A DNA stretch of 64,000 nt from Nakamurella deserti (GCF_003260015.1 NZ_QCXS01000003.1:548315-612314), one strand, 5' to 3'. Positions 42,883 to 54,490 are shown, counted from the first letter of the stretch. Numbers and translations are program-made. Notes: generated by a model from the sequence alone, not told the origin.

Positions 42883-43656
42883 TCAGGACGCCATCATCTG
42901 GCACTCGGGCAGTGCCTCGACAGCCGCCCCGATCTCCGGGGTCATGGTGTTCTCGAGGTCGCCGAACTCGGTCTCGAGCTGCTGTCCGTACTCCTCCGTC
43001 TCGGCGGTGAAGGCGTCCATGGCCGCCGAGAGCGACGCCTCGTCGGTGACCTCGGCGGCCGCGAACTTCTCGGTGGCGGTGGAGTAGCCCTCGCCCAGGG
43101 CGTTGAGCGCGCCGATCAGGTCGCCGGCCAACGCGTCGCCGTTCTCCACGGTCGGGACGGGCAGGCCGTCGAGCGCCGACGCGGTGTCGGAGAAGGAGGT
43201 GCCGATCTGCTGGTAGGCGGCCACCAGCGCGGCCTGCGTCGCCTTCGGGTCGGCGGCCGATTCGGTCGACATCGCGCCGCTCATCGCGCCCATCATCCCG
43301 CCGAAGGCGCCCGTCATGCCGGTGCAGAAGGTGCCGAACCAGGCCTTGGACTGCTCGTCCAACGAGGCCGGCTGCACGGAGCCGGTGCTGTCGTCGCCCG
43401 CGTCCCCGGTCGCGGTCTCCTCGTCCGTGGACGTGGTCTCGTCGTCGGTGGTGGTGGCGGTGTCCTCGGAGGTCGTCGTGGACGCCGACGTCGAGGTGGA
43501 ACCCGAGGTGCTGCCCGTGGACGACGGCGCGGCGGTCGACGAGCTCGTCGGGGTGGTGTTCGTGGCGCTGGCGTTGCCGTCGTTGGACGTCCCGCTGCAA
43601 CCGACGAGCAGGGCGGTGGCGAGCACGGAGCCGATCAGCAGGGTGCTGCGGGCCAT
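42883..43656 (-). CDS. Paralogous lipoprotein 3
   Basis: A 257-aa putative lipoprotein: MARSTLLIGSVLATALLVGC with lipobox LVGC. The linker is long and Ser/Thr/Glu-rich (~80 residues). The domain begins LDEQSKAWFGTFCTGM and ends LPECQMMAS, keeping the two cysteines of its paralogues. A Met/Gly-rich insertion (FGGMMGAMSGAM) is unique to this copy. AAGGAG precedes the ATG. It lies just downstream of hppA but is separated by a strong terminator. Confidence 0.8.
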   Translation of the reverse strand: MARSTLLIGSVLATALLVGCSGTSNDGNASATNTTPTSSSTAAPSSTGSTSGSTSTSASTTTSEDTATTTDDETTSTDEETATGDAGDDSTGSVQPASLDEQSKAWFGTFCTGMTGAFGGMMGAMSGAMSTESAADPKATQAALVAAYQQIGTSFSDTASALDGLPVPTVENGDALAGDLIGALNALGEGYSTATEKFAAAEVTDEASLSAAMDAFTAETEEYGQQLETEFGDLENTMTPEIGAAVEALPECQMMAS

Positions 43657-43742
43657 GGGGATCTCCTTGTGGGTGTCGTGGGGCGCAGCCGGGTACCGCG
43701 CTCGACCCAGCTGACCACGGCCGGCGGGACGGGGACGGACGA

Positions 43743-43778
43743 ACCGGCAAACGTTCGGGTACCCGAACGTCTGCCGGT
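43743..43778 (-). terminator. Long hairpin terminator after hppA
   Basis: ACCGGCA / TGCCGGT arms flank, with one mismatch, the 20-bp palindrome 43751-43770 (ACGTTCGGGT/ACCCGAACGT). It starts 10 nt past the hppA stop on the minus strand. Confidence 0.75.
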
Positions 43779-43787
43779 CGATGCCCG

Positions 43788-46067
<2,280 letters not shown>

Positions 46068-46271
46068 GCGGCTCCGGTTTCCTGCATCACTGCGCCGGCT
46101 CACGACCCGACCGGCGTTGGTCGACACGATCGCGTGCGCGGCCCCCTGGGGCCCGCGCACGTGAGGACACTGTAAGGCAGCCGATGGTGACCCAGGACAC
46201 TGCCCCGATCACGCAGCGAGTCCGGACTCCACCACCCGGGGACTGTCGGTGGTGATCGGCAGAATGAAGCG

Positions 46272-48710
46272 GTGACCCTGTCGCCCGACGCGCCCCACCG
46301 GTCCCGGTTGCTCGGGCTGGTGCTGCCGACGGCCGACGCCCCCCTGGCGACGGCCGGTGTCCGGGTGCCGGGACCTGGGGGAACGTCGGATTCGACGCTC
46401 GGCGTCGGGGGCGTCGGACGCGACCCGGCCGGCCGGTCCGCGGACGGTGCGGAGCCAGCTCCCGTCACCCACCTGGAAGTGCTGCCCCCGCGCCCCGCCG
46501 GACACGCGCCCTGGCCGACCTGGGCCCACCCGACGGTGATCGAGGCGTTCCGCGGGCGCGGCGCGCGGGAGCCGTTCACGCATCAGGTGGAAGCCGCCGA
46601 GCTGGCGCACGCCGGACGGCACGTCGTCCTCGCGACCGGCACCGCGTCGGGGAAGTCGATGGCCTACCAGCTGCCCGCCCTCACCGACCTGACCGCCGAC
46701 CCGCGGGCCACGGTCCTCTACATCGCACCGACCAAGGCGCTGGCCGCCGACCAGTTGAGCTCGTTGCACGGGCTGGGCATCGCCGGGATCCATCCGTCGC
46801 TGTTCGACGGCGACACCCCCGTCGACGTGCGCGACTGGGTGCGGGCGCACTCGCGGTGGGTGCTGACCAACCCGGACATGATCCACCGCGGGCTGCTCCC
46901 CCAGCACGCCCGGTGGATCCGCTTCCTGCGGCGTCTGCGCTACGTCATCGTCGACGAGTGCCACGCCTACCGGGGGGTCTTCGGCTCACACATCGCCCTG
47001 GTGCTGCGCCGGCTGCTGCGCATCGCCGAGCGGTACGGAGCGCACCCGACCGTCGTGCTGGCGTCGGCGACGGTGAGCGACCCGGCGGGTTCGGCGACGC
47101 GGCTGATCGGCCGCGACGTGGTGGCGGTGACCGCCGACGGCGCACCGCGGCCGGGGGCGGAGTTCCTGCTGCTGGAGCCCGGTGCGGAGCCGTCGGCGAC
47201 CGGGTTGCCGACGCGCCGGTCCGCGCCCGCCGAGACCGCCCGGATGCTCGCCGACCTGGTGGCGGGCGGCGCCCGGGTGCTCGCGTTCGTGCGTTCCCGG
47301 CACGGGGCGGAGCAGACCGCGCTGTCGGCGCAGCGGCGGCTGTCCGAGATCGCGCCCGAGCTGGTCGACCGGGTGGCGGCCTACCGGGGCGGCTACCTGC
47401 CCGAGGAGCGGCGCGAGCTGGAGGCGGCGCTGAACTCCGGACGCCTGCTCGGGGTGGCCACCACGAACGCGCTCGAGCTCGGGGTGGACATCTCCGGTCT
47501 GGACGCGGCGATCCTGGCCGGCTACCCGGGGACGTTGGCCTCGATGTGGCAGCAGGCGGGTCGGGCGGGACGCGGCGACGTGCCCGCTCTGGTGGTCTTC
47601 GTGGCCCGGGAGGACCCGCTGGACTCCTACCTGGTGCACCACCCGGAGGCCGTGTTCGGCCGGCCGGTGGAGGTGGCCATCACCAACCCGACGAACCCGT
47701 ACCTGCTGCGCCCGCACCTGGCGTGTGCGGCCGCGGAGCACCACCTGACCGGCGACGACCTCGCCGTGTTCGGCGGCGACGCGGCGTTGGAGTGCATCGA
47801 GGACCTCATCGCGGACGGGGTGCTGCGCGAGCGCAGCGCGGGCTGGTACTTCTCCGGGCTGCTGCACCCGTCGGACGAGGTGGACCTGCGTGGCGGCGGT
47901 GGGGGGCAGATCGTCATCGTCGAGGACGAGACCGCCCGGATGCTCGGGACGGTGGACCTGGGGCGCGCGCCCGGATCGGTGTACCCGGGGGCGGTGTACC
48001 TGCACCGTGGGGTGTCGTACGTGGTGGACGCCCTGGACTTCGACGACCAGCTGGCGCTGGTGCACCAGGAGCGCCCGGAGTGGACGACCACGGCACGGTC
48101 GGTGTCGTCGGTGGATCTGCGGGACGTCGAGGCCGAGCGGGGGCTGGGGTTCGGGATCCGGTGCGGGTTCTCGCAGGTCCGGGTGACCGAGCAGGTCGTC
48201 GGTTACATCCGGCGACGCCTCAACGGCGAACTCATCGACCAGCGGCCGCTGGACATGCCCGAGCACACGCTCGACACCCGGGCCGTCTGGTACACGATCC
48301 CGCTCGAGGTGCTCGCGTCGGTCGGGATCGGCGAGGGACGGATCCCGGGCGCCCTGCACGCCGCCGAGCACGCGGCGATCGGACTGCTGCCGCTGTTCGC
48401 CGGGTGCGACCGCTGGGACATCGGCGGGCTGTCGACGAACCTGCACCCGGACACGGGTGACCCGACGGTCATCGTCTACGACGGCTATCCCGGTGGGGCC
48501 GGCTTCGCCGAGCGCGGGTACGCGGTGCTCGGCGACTGGCTGACCGCCGTCGGGGACGCGGTGGCGTCGTGCGCCTGCCAGGCCGGCTGCCCGTCCTGCG
48601 TGCAGTCGCCCAAGTGCGGCAACGGCAACGAGCCGCTGGACAAGGCCGGGGCGCTGGTCGTGCTGCGGTTGATGGGTGAGCGGTTGCGGGTGGTGGGGGC
48701 GGGGGGCTGA
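46272..48710 (+). CDS. DEAD/DEAH-box helicase with DUF1998, MrfA-like
   Basis: An 812-aa superfamily 2 helicase. TGTASGKSMAYQLP is Walker A, VDECHAYRGVFGSH motif II, LASATVSDP motif III, and GRAGRGDVPALVV motif VI. The C-terminal DUF1998 region ends in CACQAGCPSCVQSPKCGNGN, a four-Cys zinc site seen in Bacillus MrfA (YprA), which works in mitomycin-crosslink repair. It is the counterpart of M. tuberculosis Rv3649. GTG 46272 start. It is followed by the 212-bp repeat array. Confidence 0.92.
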   Translation: MTLSPDAPHRSRLLGLVLPTADAPLATAGVRVPGPGGTSDSTLGVGGVGRDPAGRSADGAEPAPVTHLEVLPPRPAGHAPWPTWAHPTVIEAFRGRGAREPFTHQVEAAELAHAGRHVVLATGTASGKSMAYQLPALTDLTADPRATVLYIAPTKALAADQLSSLHGLGIAGIHPSLFDGDTPVDVRDWVRAHSRWVLTNPDMIHRGLLPQHARWIRFLRRLRYVIVDECHAYRGVFGSHIALVLRRLLRIAERYGAHPTVVLASATVSDPAGSATRLIGRDVVAVTADGAPRPGAEFLLLEPGAEPSATGLPTRRSAPAETARMLADLVAGGARVLAFVRSRHGAEQTALSAQRRLSEIAPELVDRVAAYRGGYLPEERRELEAALNSGRLLGVATTNALELGVDISGLDAAILAGYPGTLASMWQQAGRAGRGDVPALVVFVAREDPLDSYLVHHPEAVFGRPVEVAITNPTNPYLLRPHLACAAAEHHLTGDDLAVFGGDAALECIEDLIADGVLRERSAGWYFSGLLHPSDEVDLRGGGGGQIVIVEDETARMLGTVDLGRAPGSVYPGAVYLHRGVSYVVDALDFDDQLALVHQERPEWTTTARSVSSVDLRDVEAERGLGFGIRCGFSQVRVTEQVVGYIRRRLNGELIDQRPLDMPEHTLDTRAVWYTIPLEVLASVGIGEGRIPGALHAAEHAAIGLLPLFAGCDRWDIGGLSTNLHPDTGDPTVIVYDGYPGGAGFAERGYAVLGDWLTAVGDAVASCACQAGCPSCVQSPKCGNGNEPLDKAGALVVLRLMGERLRVVGAGG

Positions 48711-48859
48711 TGCCCGGCGTTCGGCGCTGACCGGCCGCCCTCCTCCGCGACAGACAGAGGCCGCACCTCGTCAGGCGGCCGCTCATCGCCTTGTTCCGGC
48801 GCATCGGCACAGGTGTGGGAGCGGGACTGGCTGGCTGGGGCGGCCGTGTGTCCCTGGTA

Positions 48860-50000
48860 CGGCTCGTCGTCAGGCTGCGGATTGCCCATCGAATACGAAT
48901 GTGCTCACCCTGCAGGGTGAGCAGACCCGGATTCGTGCGGCACACCCGGGACCGCTTGCCGCTATGGGCGCCCCACCCCTGTGCAGCCGGGGCTGGTGAC
49001 CCCGTCCCTGGTCGCCAACGCACGCGCATCCGTCGTGGGATGCTGCCGGGCTGTGGGCCGTGGGGTGCGGCTGAGGACGGTGAATCTGCGATACCCCACG
49101 CGGGTGTGCCCCACCCTGCAGAGTTAGCAGACCCAAGTTCGTGCGGCGCACCCGGACGCGCGTCGTCATGCGCCCTTACCTCACAGCTCGGCACCGAGCG
49201 AATGGACCTCGTCCTCCCTTCCCCGGGCATCGACACAAGGACGTGGCGGCCACGGGGCTGTGCGCCGCGACCGGGTGCGGCTCTACGCAAGCGTCGCGTC
49301 TGCCCACCCAATGCGAGTGTGCCGACCCTGTTGGGTGAGCAGACCCGGATTCGTGCGGCAGACCCGGCGCGCGTCGTCATGCGCCCTTCCCTCACAGCTC
49401 GGCACCGAGCGCCTGGACCTCGTCCTCGCTCCCCCGGGCACCGACAGAAGGACGTGGGGGCCAGGGGGCTGTGCGCCGCGACCGGGTGCGGCTCCACGCC
49501 AAGCGTCGCGTCTGCCCACCCAATGCGAGAGTGCCGACCCTGTTGGGTTAGCAGACCCGGATTCGTGCGGCACACCCGGGCGCGCGTCGTCATGCGCCCT
49601 TCCCTCACGGCTCGGCACTGAGCGCCTGAACCTCGTCCTCGCTCCCCGGGCGACGACAGAAGGACGTGGCGGCCAGTGAGCTGGGCTCCGCGACCGGGTG
49701 CGGCTCTACGCCAAGCGTCGCATCTGCCCACCCAGTGCGAGTGTGCCGACCCTGCAGGGTGAGCAGACCCGGATTCGTGCGGCTTCCCGGCCGCGCGTCG
49801 TCATGCGCCCTTCCCTCACAGTTCGGCAATGACCGCCTGGACTTCGCCCTCGCTCAACAGGCGACAACAGAAGGACGTGGCGGCGAGGGGGCTGTGAGCC
49901 GCGACCGGGTGCGGCTCCACGTCAAGCGTCGCACTACCCACCCAATGCGAGTGGGCCGACCCTGCAGGGTCAGCAGACCCGGATTCGTGCGGCAGATCCG
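48860..50000. repeat. Array of ~212-bp tandem repeats
   Basis: The marker GCAGACCC followed by TTCGTGCGG recurs at 48921, 49127, 49339, 49551, 49763 and 49973, giving spacings of 206, 212, 212, 212 and 210 bp. Each unit contains, in order, the marker, CGCGTCGTCATGCGCCCT, AGCTCGGCACCGAGCG or a variant, GAAGGACGTGG, CGACCGGGTGCGGCTC and CCCACCCAATGCGAG. The first unit is most diverged. A perfect 18-bp palindrome CTCACCCTGCAGGGTGAG lies at 48904-48921. No credible gene is found in 48711-50122; open frames here differ between strands and carry no domain. Confidence 0.92.
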
Positions 50001-50122
50001 GTGCGGCGGACCGGAGTGGGAAGAGCGGGATCATGGTGCTCGGGCAGCACCCACCTCGCGGCAAGATGGCGCACCAGGGAACGGGTTGGCGTCGGCCGCT
50101 GGAGGTCGGCGATGATGTCGCG

Positions 50123-51010
50123 GTGAATCCTGTGGTGGTCGGCGTCGATATCGGTGGGTCCAAGACCCACGGCGTGCGGGTGGACGCGGACGGATCGGTG
50201 CTGGCTGAGAAGATCGTGGGCAGCGCCAACGTGGAGTCCGTGACCCACGCGCAGGCCGACGCCGCACTGGACGAGCTCTTCGACGCACTCGGTCGCGACG
50301 GCATCGACGTGGTCTGTGCCGGCTCCGCCGGGATCAACACCCCCGCCCAGGAGGAGTGGCTCGCCGGGATGATCAGCCGCCGCGCTCCGGGCGCGAAGGT
50401 CGTCATCGCCCACGACACCCGGCTGATCCTGGCCACGCCCGAGTTCGACACCGGCATCGCGGTAATCTGCGGCACCGGGTCGGTGGCGTGGGGCCGTAAC
50501 GAAGCCGGCGACACCGCCCGCGCCGGCGGCTGGGGCTACCTGCTGGGCGACGAGGGCAGCGGCTACTGGGTGACCCGCGAGGCGGTGCGCCACGCACTCC
50601 GGCAAGCCGACCGCGGCCTGCCGGCCGATCCGCTGTCGGACGCGATCGCCCGGGCGAGCGGGGTGCAGACCGCGTACGAGGTGCTCGGCGAGTTCTATGC
50701 CGAACCCGTCCGCCGGTCGTGGGCGCAGAAGTCGTCCGTGGTGTTCGACCTGGCCCGCCACGGTGACGAGGCCGCACAGCGCATCGTCGCGGACACGGCC
50801 GAGGCCATCACCGTCCAGATCGCCAGTGTCGCCACTCAGCTCGGCCTGACGGGCCCGGTCGCGCTCGGCGGCGGACTGATCGTCAACCAGTCGACCCTGC
50901 AGGACGCGGTCCGCGCGGGACTGGCCGAGCGGGGCATCACCGGGGTCGAGCCGCTGACCCGGGAGCCCGTCTTCGGCGCTGTCTACCTGGCCCGCCAGTC
51001 ACTGAGCTGA
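50123..51010 (+). CDS. BadF/BadG-type kinase, N-acetylglucosamine-kinase-like
   Basis: About 295 aa, actin-like ATPase fold. VVVGVDIGGSKTHGVRVDADG is the phosphate-1 motif, VICGTGSVAWGRNEAG the phosphate-2/connect region, and GGWGYLLGDEGSGYW the family signature. It most likely phosphorylates an aminosugar such as N-acetylglucosamine in the cytoplasm, though the sugar is inferred. The GTG at 50123 is favoured because the sequence upstream belongs to the repeat-edge region; ATG 50033 or 50066 cannot be excluded. Confidence 0.88.
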   Translation: MNPVVVGVDIGGSKTHGVRVDADGSVLAEKIVGSANVESVTHAQADAALDELFDALGRDGIDVVCAGSAGINTPAQEEWLAGMISRRAPGAKVVIAHDTRLILATPEFDTGIAVICGTGSVAWGRNEAGDTARAGGWGYLLGDEGSGYWVTREAVRHALRQADRGLPADPLSDAIARASGVQTAYEVLGEFYAEPVRRSWAQKSSVVFDLARHGDEAAQRIVADTAEAITVQIASVATQLGLTGPVALGGGLIVNQSTLQDAVRAGLAERGITGVEPLTREPVFGAVYLARQSLS

Positions 51011-51263
51011 TCCGACAGCACTGATCAGCTCCGGACGCTGTCCGGGCAGTCCCGGCTCCATCCGGCGCCGCCCGGCCACCAGGGCAGTGATGAGTCCGAG
51101 CACCGGGGCGGGTCGTCGCCGGCGACACGATTCATGCCGGTTCGACCCGGGTGTGAATCGTCGCGAGTCCTCGATGTCGACTTCTCTGAAGGTCGTTTCC
51201 CGGCGCACCGGCTCCGTGACTTCCTGGTGCCTGCCGGCGGCAGTCCGTGGGGTGTCGGTGCAC

Positions 51264-52049
51264 TCATCCGGTCGGCAGATCCGGTCCGGCACGAGCACGA
51301 GCGGTGGCCCGCTGGCCGAGGATCCCGGCAGCGGACGAGACGACCACCCGCACCTCCCAGCCGTCGACCGTGCAGCTGTCGAGCCGCGCGGACCCGGCCG
51401 TGGTGATCTCCGCCGCCACGGCGCACGGCGCGCCCTGTCCCGTCACCGCCGCCGACGCGCCGGCCAGCGCGGCGAGGTCGGCGGCGGCTGCCGCCCGGTG
51501 TCTGGCGATGACAGCAGCGCCGTAGTGCACGAGGAGCACGCACACCGCCAGGAGCGCCATCACCATCACCGCGCCGATCACGGTGGCACTCCCCCGCTCG
51601 CCATCCGGGCGTTCGCCGCGATCGGACGCACCAGGACCGACGGCACCGAACCGGTCACGCCGCACCGTCACCCGGAGCCGTCCACGGCGACAGTCACCTG
51701 AAATCGAGGCCACACCTCGCCGCTCGGTTCGCCGCCACCGCCCGCGCACCGACGAACCCGGACCGACGACACCGAACGAACCACGACGCACCGTCACCCG
51801 GAGCCGTCCACGGCGACGGTCACCAGGAATCGAGGCCACACCTCGCCGCTCGGTTCGCCGCCACCGCCCGCGCACCGACGAACCCGGACCGACGACGCGA
51901 AACGAACCACGACGCACCGTCACCCGGAACGGTCCACGGCCACGGTCACCAGGAATCGAGGCCACACCTCGCCGCTCGGTTCGCCGCCACCGCCCGCGCA
52001 CCGACGAACCCAGACCGACGACACCGAACCGACCACCACGCACCGTCAC
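51264..52049 (-). CDS. TadE/TadG-like protein with repeat-expanded N-terminus
   Basis: The 261-aa reading ends in a Rv3654c-like 'helicase/secretion neighbourhood' TadE-like domain: GERGSATVIGAVMVMALLAV is the prepilin-type helix, and AAAAADLAALAGASA follows. Ahead of it are three Arg-rich copies of a 42-residue unit (GVVGPGSSVRGRWRRTERRG), encoded by a 126-bp tandem repeat. GTG 52049 overlaps the tadE stop (GTGA). Each repeat re-creates GTGACGGTGCG, so equivalent GTG starts exist at 51923, 51797 and 51671. The last would give a normal-sized protein of ~135 aa and may be the working start. Confidence 0.72.
   Translation of the reverse strand: MTVRGGRFGVVGLGSSVRGRWRRTERRGVASIPGDRGRGPFRVTVRRGSFRVVGPGSSVRGRWRRTERRGVASIPGDRRRGRLRVTVRRGSFGVVGPGSSVRGRWRRTERRGVASISGDCRRGRLRVTVRRDRFGAVGPGASDRGERPDGERGSATVIGAVMVMALLAVCVLLVHYGAAVIARHRAAAAADLAALAGASAAVTGQGAPCAVAAEITTAGSARLDSCTVDGWEVRVVVSSAAGILGQRATARARAGPDLPTG
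51661..52049 (-). repeat. 126-bp tandem repeat at the tadE-tadG junction
   Basis: Plus-strand marker CGCACCGTCACCC recurs at 51661, 51787, 51913 and 52039, exactly 126 bp apart, so three full units plus the original junction. 126 is a multiple of three, so the tadG frame is kept. Each unit contains a look-alike of the tadE 3' end, including its TGA. Confidence 0.92.
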
Positions 52050-52411
52050 CCCGAACCCTCGACGGCGGCGACCGACACCGCGTCGATCGTCAGTCCGGGC
52101 AGGAGCCCACCCAGCGGCTCGGCGGACACTCTTACGCGGACCTGGCGGGTGCCGACGGCGATGTCGACGGCAGCCGCCCCGGCCAGCTGGACGGCCGCCG
52201 CGCGCGCGCCGTCGAGATCACCCCGGCCGGCCAGCCGCGCCGCTTCCCGCGCGGCATCGATACAGCGGACCTGGAGTGCCACACACGAGATGCCGGCGAG
52301 ACAGGCTCCCAGGACGAGCACCAGCACCGGAATGACCAGCGCCGCCTCCACCGTCACCGACCCGCGGTCGGCCCCCTCCCTGGGCCGGAGGATCGAGAGA
52401 CGGCGTCGCAC
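52046..52411 (-). CDS. TadE-like pilus assembly protein
   Basis: 121 aa. DRGSVTVEAALVIPVLVLVL is the TadE prepilin-like helix with the conserved Glu at +5 position of the processed form. The remainder is a small extracellular domain ending VAAVEGSG. It corresponds to Rv3655c. GTG 52411 lies 2 nt after the pilin-like gene; its stop overlaps the tadG-like start. Minor pilin or assembly role inferred from the family. Confidence 0.85.
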   Translation of the reverse strand: MRRRLSILRPREGADRGSVTVEAALVIPVLVLVLGACLAGISCVALQVRCIDAAREAARLAGRGDLDGARAAAVQLAGAAAVDIAVGTRQVRVRVSAEPLGGLLPGLTIDAVSVAAVEGSG

Positions 52412-52413
52412 GG

Positions 52414-52674
52414 TCAGAAGCCGGTGTTCAGTGCGGACTGCACGAGTGACGTCAGCCCCGCGACGATCGAGTCGCCGGTGACGATGCGGTACAGCACCGC
52501 GGCGAACGCCGCCGCGACGACGGTGCCGACCGCGTACTCGACGGTGGACATTCCGGCGTCGGGTTCAGGGTGCTCGGACCCGGCGTTGACCGCGACGGGG
52601 GTATGCCCCGCTTCCGTCGCGAGCGCAGCGGGACCGGCTGCGAGAGTGTCCTGGACGGTGAGCGGGTGGGTCAT
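52414..52674 (-). CDS. DUF4244 Flp-pilin-like protein
   Basis: 86 aa. GMSTVEYAVGTVVAAAFAAVLY is a type IVb prepilin segment with the Glu expected near the processing site. The ~40-residue leader is longer than in classical Flp pilins, as is usual for DUF4244 (Rv3656c-like). GAGG lies 7 nt before the ATG at 52674. It is probably the major subunit of the Tad pilus or pseudopilus made by this operon. Confidence 0.87.
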   Translation of the reverse strand: MTHPLTVQDTLAAGPAALATEAGHTPVAVNAGSEHPEPDAGMSTVEYAVGTVVAAAFAAVLYRIVTGDSIVAGLTSLVQSALNTGF

Positions 52675-53021
52675 GAGCTGTCCTCTCGAGAGTTGATGGA
52701 GTGACTTTCGTGGTTCCGGACACCGGTTCGGTGAGCGGGAATCGGCCGTTGTGGACAGCTCCGCACGTCACACGACCTGTGGATGGATCAACGAACGGCT
52801 CGACCTGTCGGCCGCTGCACGCGGCGTGCGCACGAAGGCAGAGTTCGGGAGCATTCCCATCGGTGAGGAGACCGGCTCCCCGCCGACCCGAAGGCGCCGC
52901 GCGTCCCCGGCGGTGTTGTGTCACCGGACGTGAACCCGTGGACCCGCCGACGTGCCGGGACTCCCACCTCGGGTTCGACCGAGCACCGGGCGGCCCCGAT
53001 GACGGTCGATGGTCGGTGGGT
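52675..53021. other. Gap between the pilin-like and TadC-like genes
   Basis: About 350 bp of coding-strand-ambiguous sequence. It probably carries a separate promoter for the pilin-tadE-tadG genes. No clear box or hairpin was recognised. Confidence 0.4.
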
Positions 53022-53738
53022 TCAGCGACCGAGATCGAGCGTGCCGACCAGGGCGATCACGACAGGGGCGAGCCCGAGACAGATGAAGGCGGGCAGGAAG
53101 CAGAGGGTCAGCGGGGCGGTCATCAGGACGCCGGCCCGTTGGGCACGCCGTTCGTCGATCCCGGCCTCGGCGCGGCGAACAGCCGCGCCCTGCTCGCGCA
53201 CGGTGGCGGCGAGGTCGGCACCGGCCTGCTGCGATCGGCAGGCCGCGGTGGCGATCGGAGCCAGCCACGGATCGTCCTCCGCGGGGCGCCACGCCCGTTG
53301 GACGTCGGCCCCGACCTGCAGCAGTCCGGCGACCTGCGTGAGCCGGCGGACCGACGTGCCCCCGTTCCGCTCACCCAGCACCTCGAGCGCGGCGGCCAGC
53401 GCACCACCGGTCGGCATCCCCACCTCCAGGCACGCCGCCCACAGGTCGCAGAGCACGGCCACCTCACCGCGCACCGCATCGGCGGCGACGCCCCGCCGCC
53501 GGGCGTCCCACCACGTCCCGGCAGCGACCACCGCACCCACGACCAGCGCTGGCGGCCAGGCCGTCGGCCAGATGACGACCACCGCCGCCGCGCACAGAAC
53601 GCCGAGCGACACCGACCGCGCCGCCCCGGGCATCCCGGGAACGGCGGGCGGCGACGACCGCCGGGGCAGCCGCGTCGGTCCGTCGACCCAGCACAGCACG
53701 GCGCCCGCGACGCACAGGAGGGTGAGCACGACGGTCAC
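53022..53738 (-). CDS. Type II secretion F family protein (TadC-like)
   Basis: A 238-aa inner-membrane platform protein. CDLWAACLEVGMPTGGALAAALE begins the cytoplasmic T2SF domain, SQQAGADLAATVREQGAAVRR continues it, and PLTLCFLPAFICLGLAPVVIA is the C-terminal membrane pair. GTG 53738 overlaps the tadB stop by 4 bp, which sets the start. It works with TadB around the TadA ATPase to extrude the pilus. Confidence 0.87.
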   Translation of the reverse strand: MTVVLTLLCVAGAVLCWVDGPTRLPRRSSPPAVPGMPGAARSVSLGVLCAAAVVVIWPTAWPPALVVGAVVAAGTWWDARRRGVAADAVRGEVAVLCDLWAACLEVGMPTGGALAAALEVLGERNGGTSVRRLTQVAGLLQVGADVQRAWRPAEDDPWLAPIATAACRSQQAGADLAATVREQGAAVRRAEAGIDERRAQRAGVLMTAPLTLCFLPAFICLGLAPVVIALVGTLDLGR

Positions 53739-54490
53739 CGCGCGATCCGGGCGGACCACAGCAGACCGGCGCACAGCAACACCGTCCCGACCAGCAGCAG
53801 GACCGAACCGAGGCCACCGCCGAAGAGCACCGGGACCGGATCCGCTCCCATCCCCGCCCCCAGCAGGACGCCCATCAGAGGCAGGGCGGCGAGCACCCAG
53901 CCGGACAGCCGGGCACCGGCCACCGCTGCGGCGCGCTGATCGGCGGCCCGCCGCCCGTCGGCGAGTCCGGCCGCGACCCCGTCGAGCAGCACCGTGAGGG
54001 GAGCTCCGAACCGCCGCGCCAGCCGCACGGCGGAGGTCAGCGCGAACTCGGCTCCGGCGAACTGCGGCGGACCCGGTCCACCGTCGCCGGTGGGCGACCC
54101 CACCCGACCGAGCAGATCCGTCACAGCAGGACCGCGGGCGCGGCGCACCGCCGCGACGGCCGTGCCGAGATCGGCTCCGGCGGCGACCTCGCGACGCAGC
54201 GCCCGCACCGCGTCGAGGACCTCGGCCTGCTCGCGAGCCTGCCGACGTCGTACCGACGCCGAGCGCACCAGCAGGCCCGCCGTGCCGCCACCGACGGCTG
54301 CCGAGAGGATCACCGCCGCGGAGCCGCCGAGCATGACCGCCGGCACCACGGGCAGCAGGAGAAGCAGGACCGGAACGGACCGGGCCGGCAACCGGAGTCG
54401 ACTCACCCGGGCTCCCACCGGGTCCACGTACGGGGTCGCCGGGGCGGTCGGCCACACCCACAGGCAGGCGGCCAGCAGCAGGACGGTCAC
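53735..54490 (-). CDS. Type II secretion F family protein (TadB-like)
   Basis: About 251 aa. An N-terminal membrane region (LLLAACLWVWPTAP) and the pair VPVLLLLLPVVPAVML precede the T2SF domain (AVRALRREVAAGADLGTAVA; FALTSAVRLARRFGAPL), and two helices end the protein (WVLAALPLMGVLLGAG, LLLVGTVLLCAGLLW). Start is uncertain; GTG 54490 gives a clean membrane start but leaves a 166-bp gap after tadA. Forms the platform with TadC. Confidence 0.85.
   Translation of the reverse strand: MTVLLLAACLWVWPTAPATPYVDPVGARVSRLRLPARSVPVLLLLLPVVPAVMLGGSAAVILSAAVGGGTAGLLVRSASVRRRQAREQAEVLDAVRALRREVAAGADLGTAVAAVRRARGPAVTDLLGRVGSPTGDGGPGPPQFAGAEFALTSAVRLARRFGAPLTVLLDGVAAGLADGRRAADQRAAAVAGARLSGWVLAALPLMGVLLGAGMGADPVPVLFGGGLGSVLLLVGTVLLCAGLLWSARIAR

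Noticed and set aside
48791-49621. Open frames across the 212-bp array as a repeat-containing protein gene
   Set aside because: 212 is not a multiple of three, products differ between frames and strands, and no ribosome site or domain was found.
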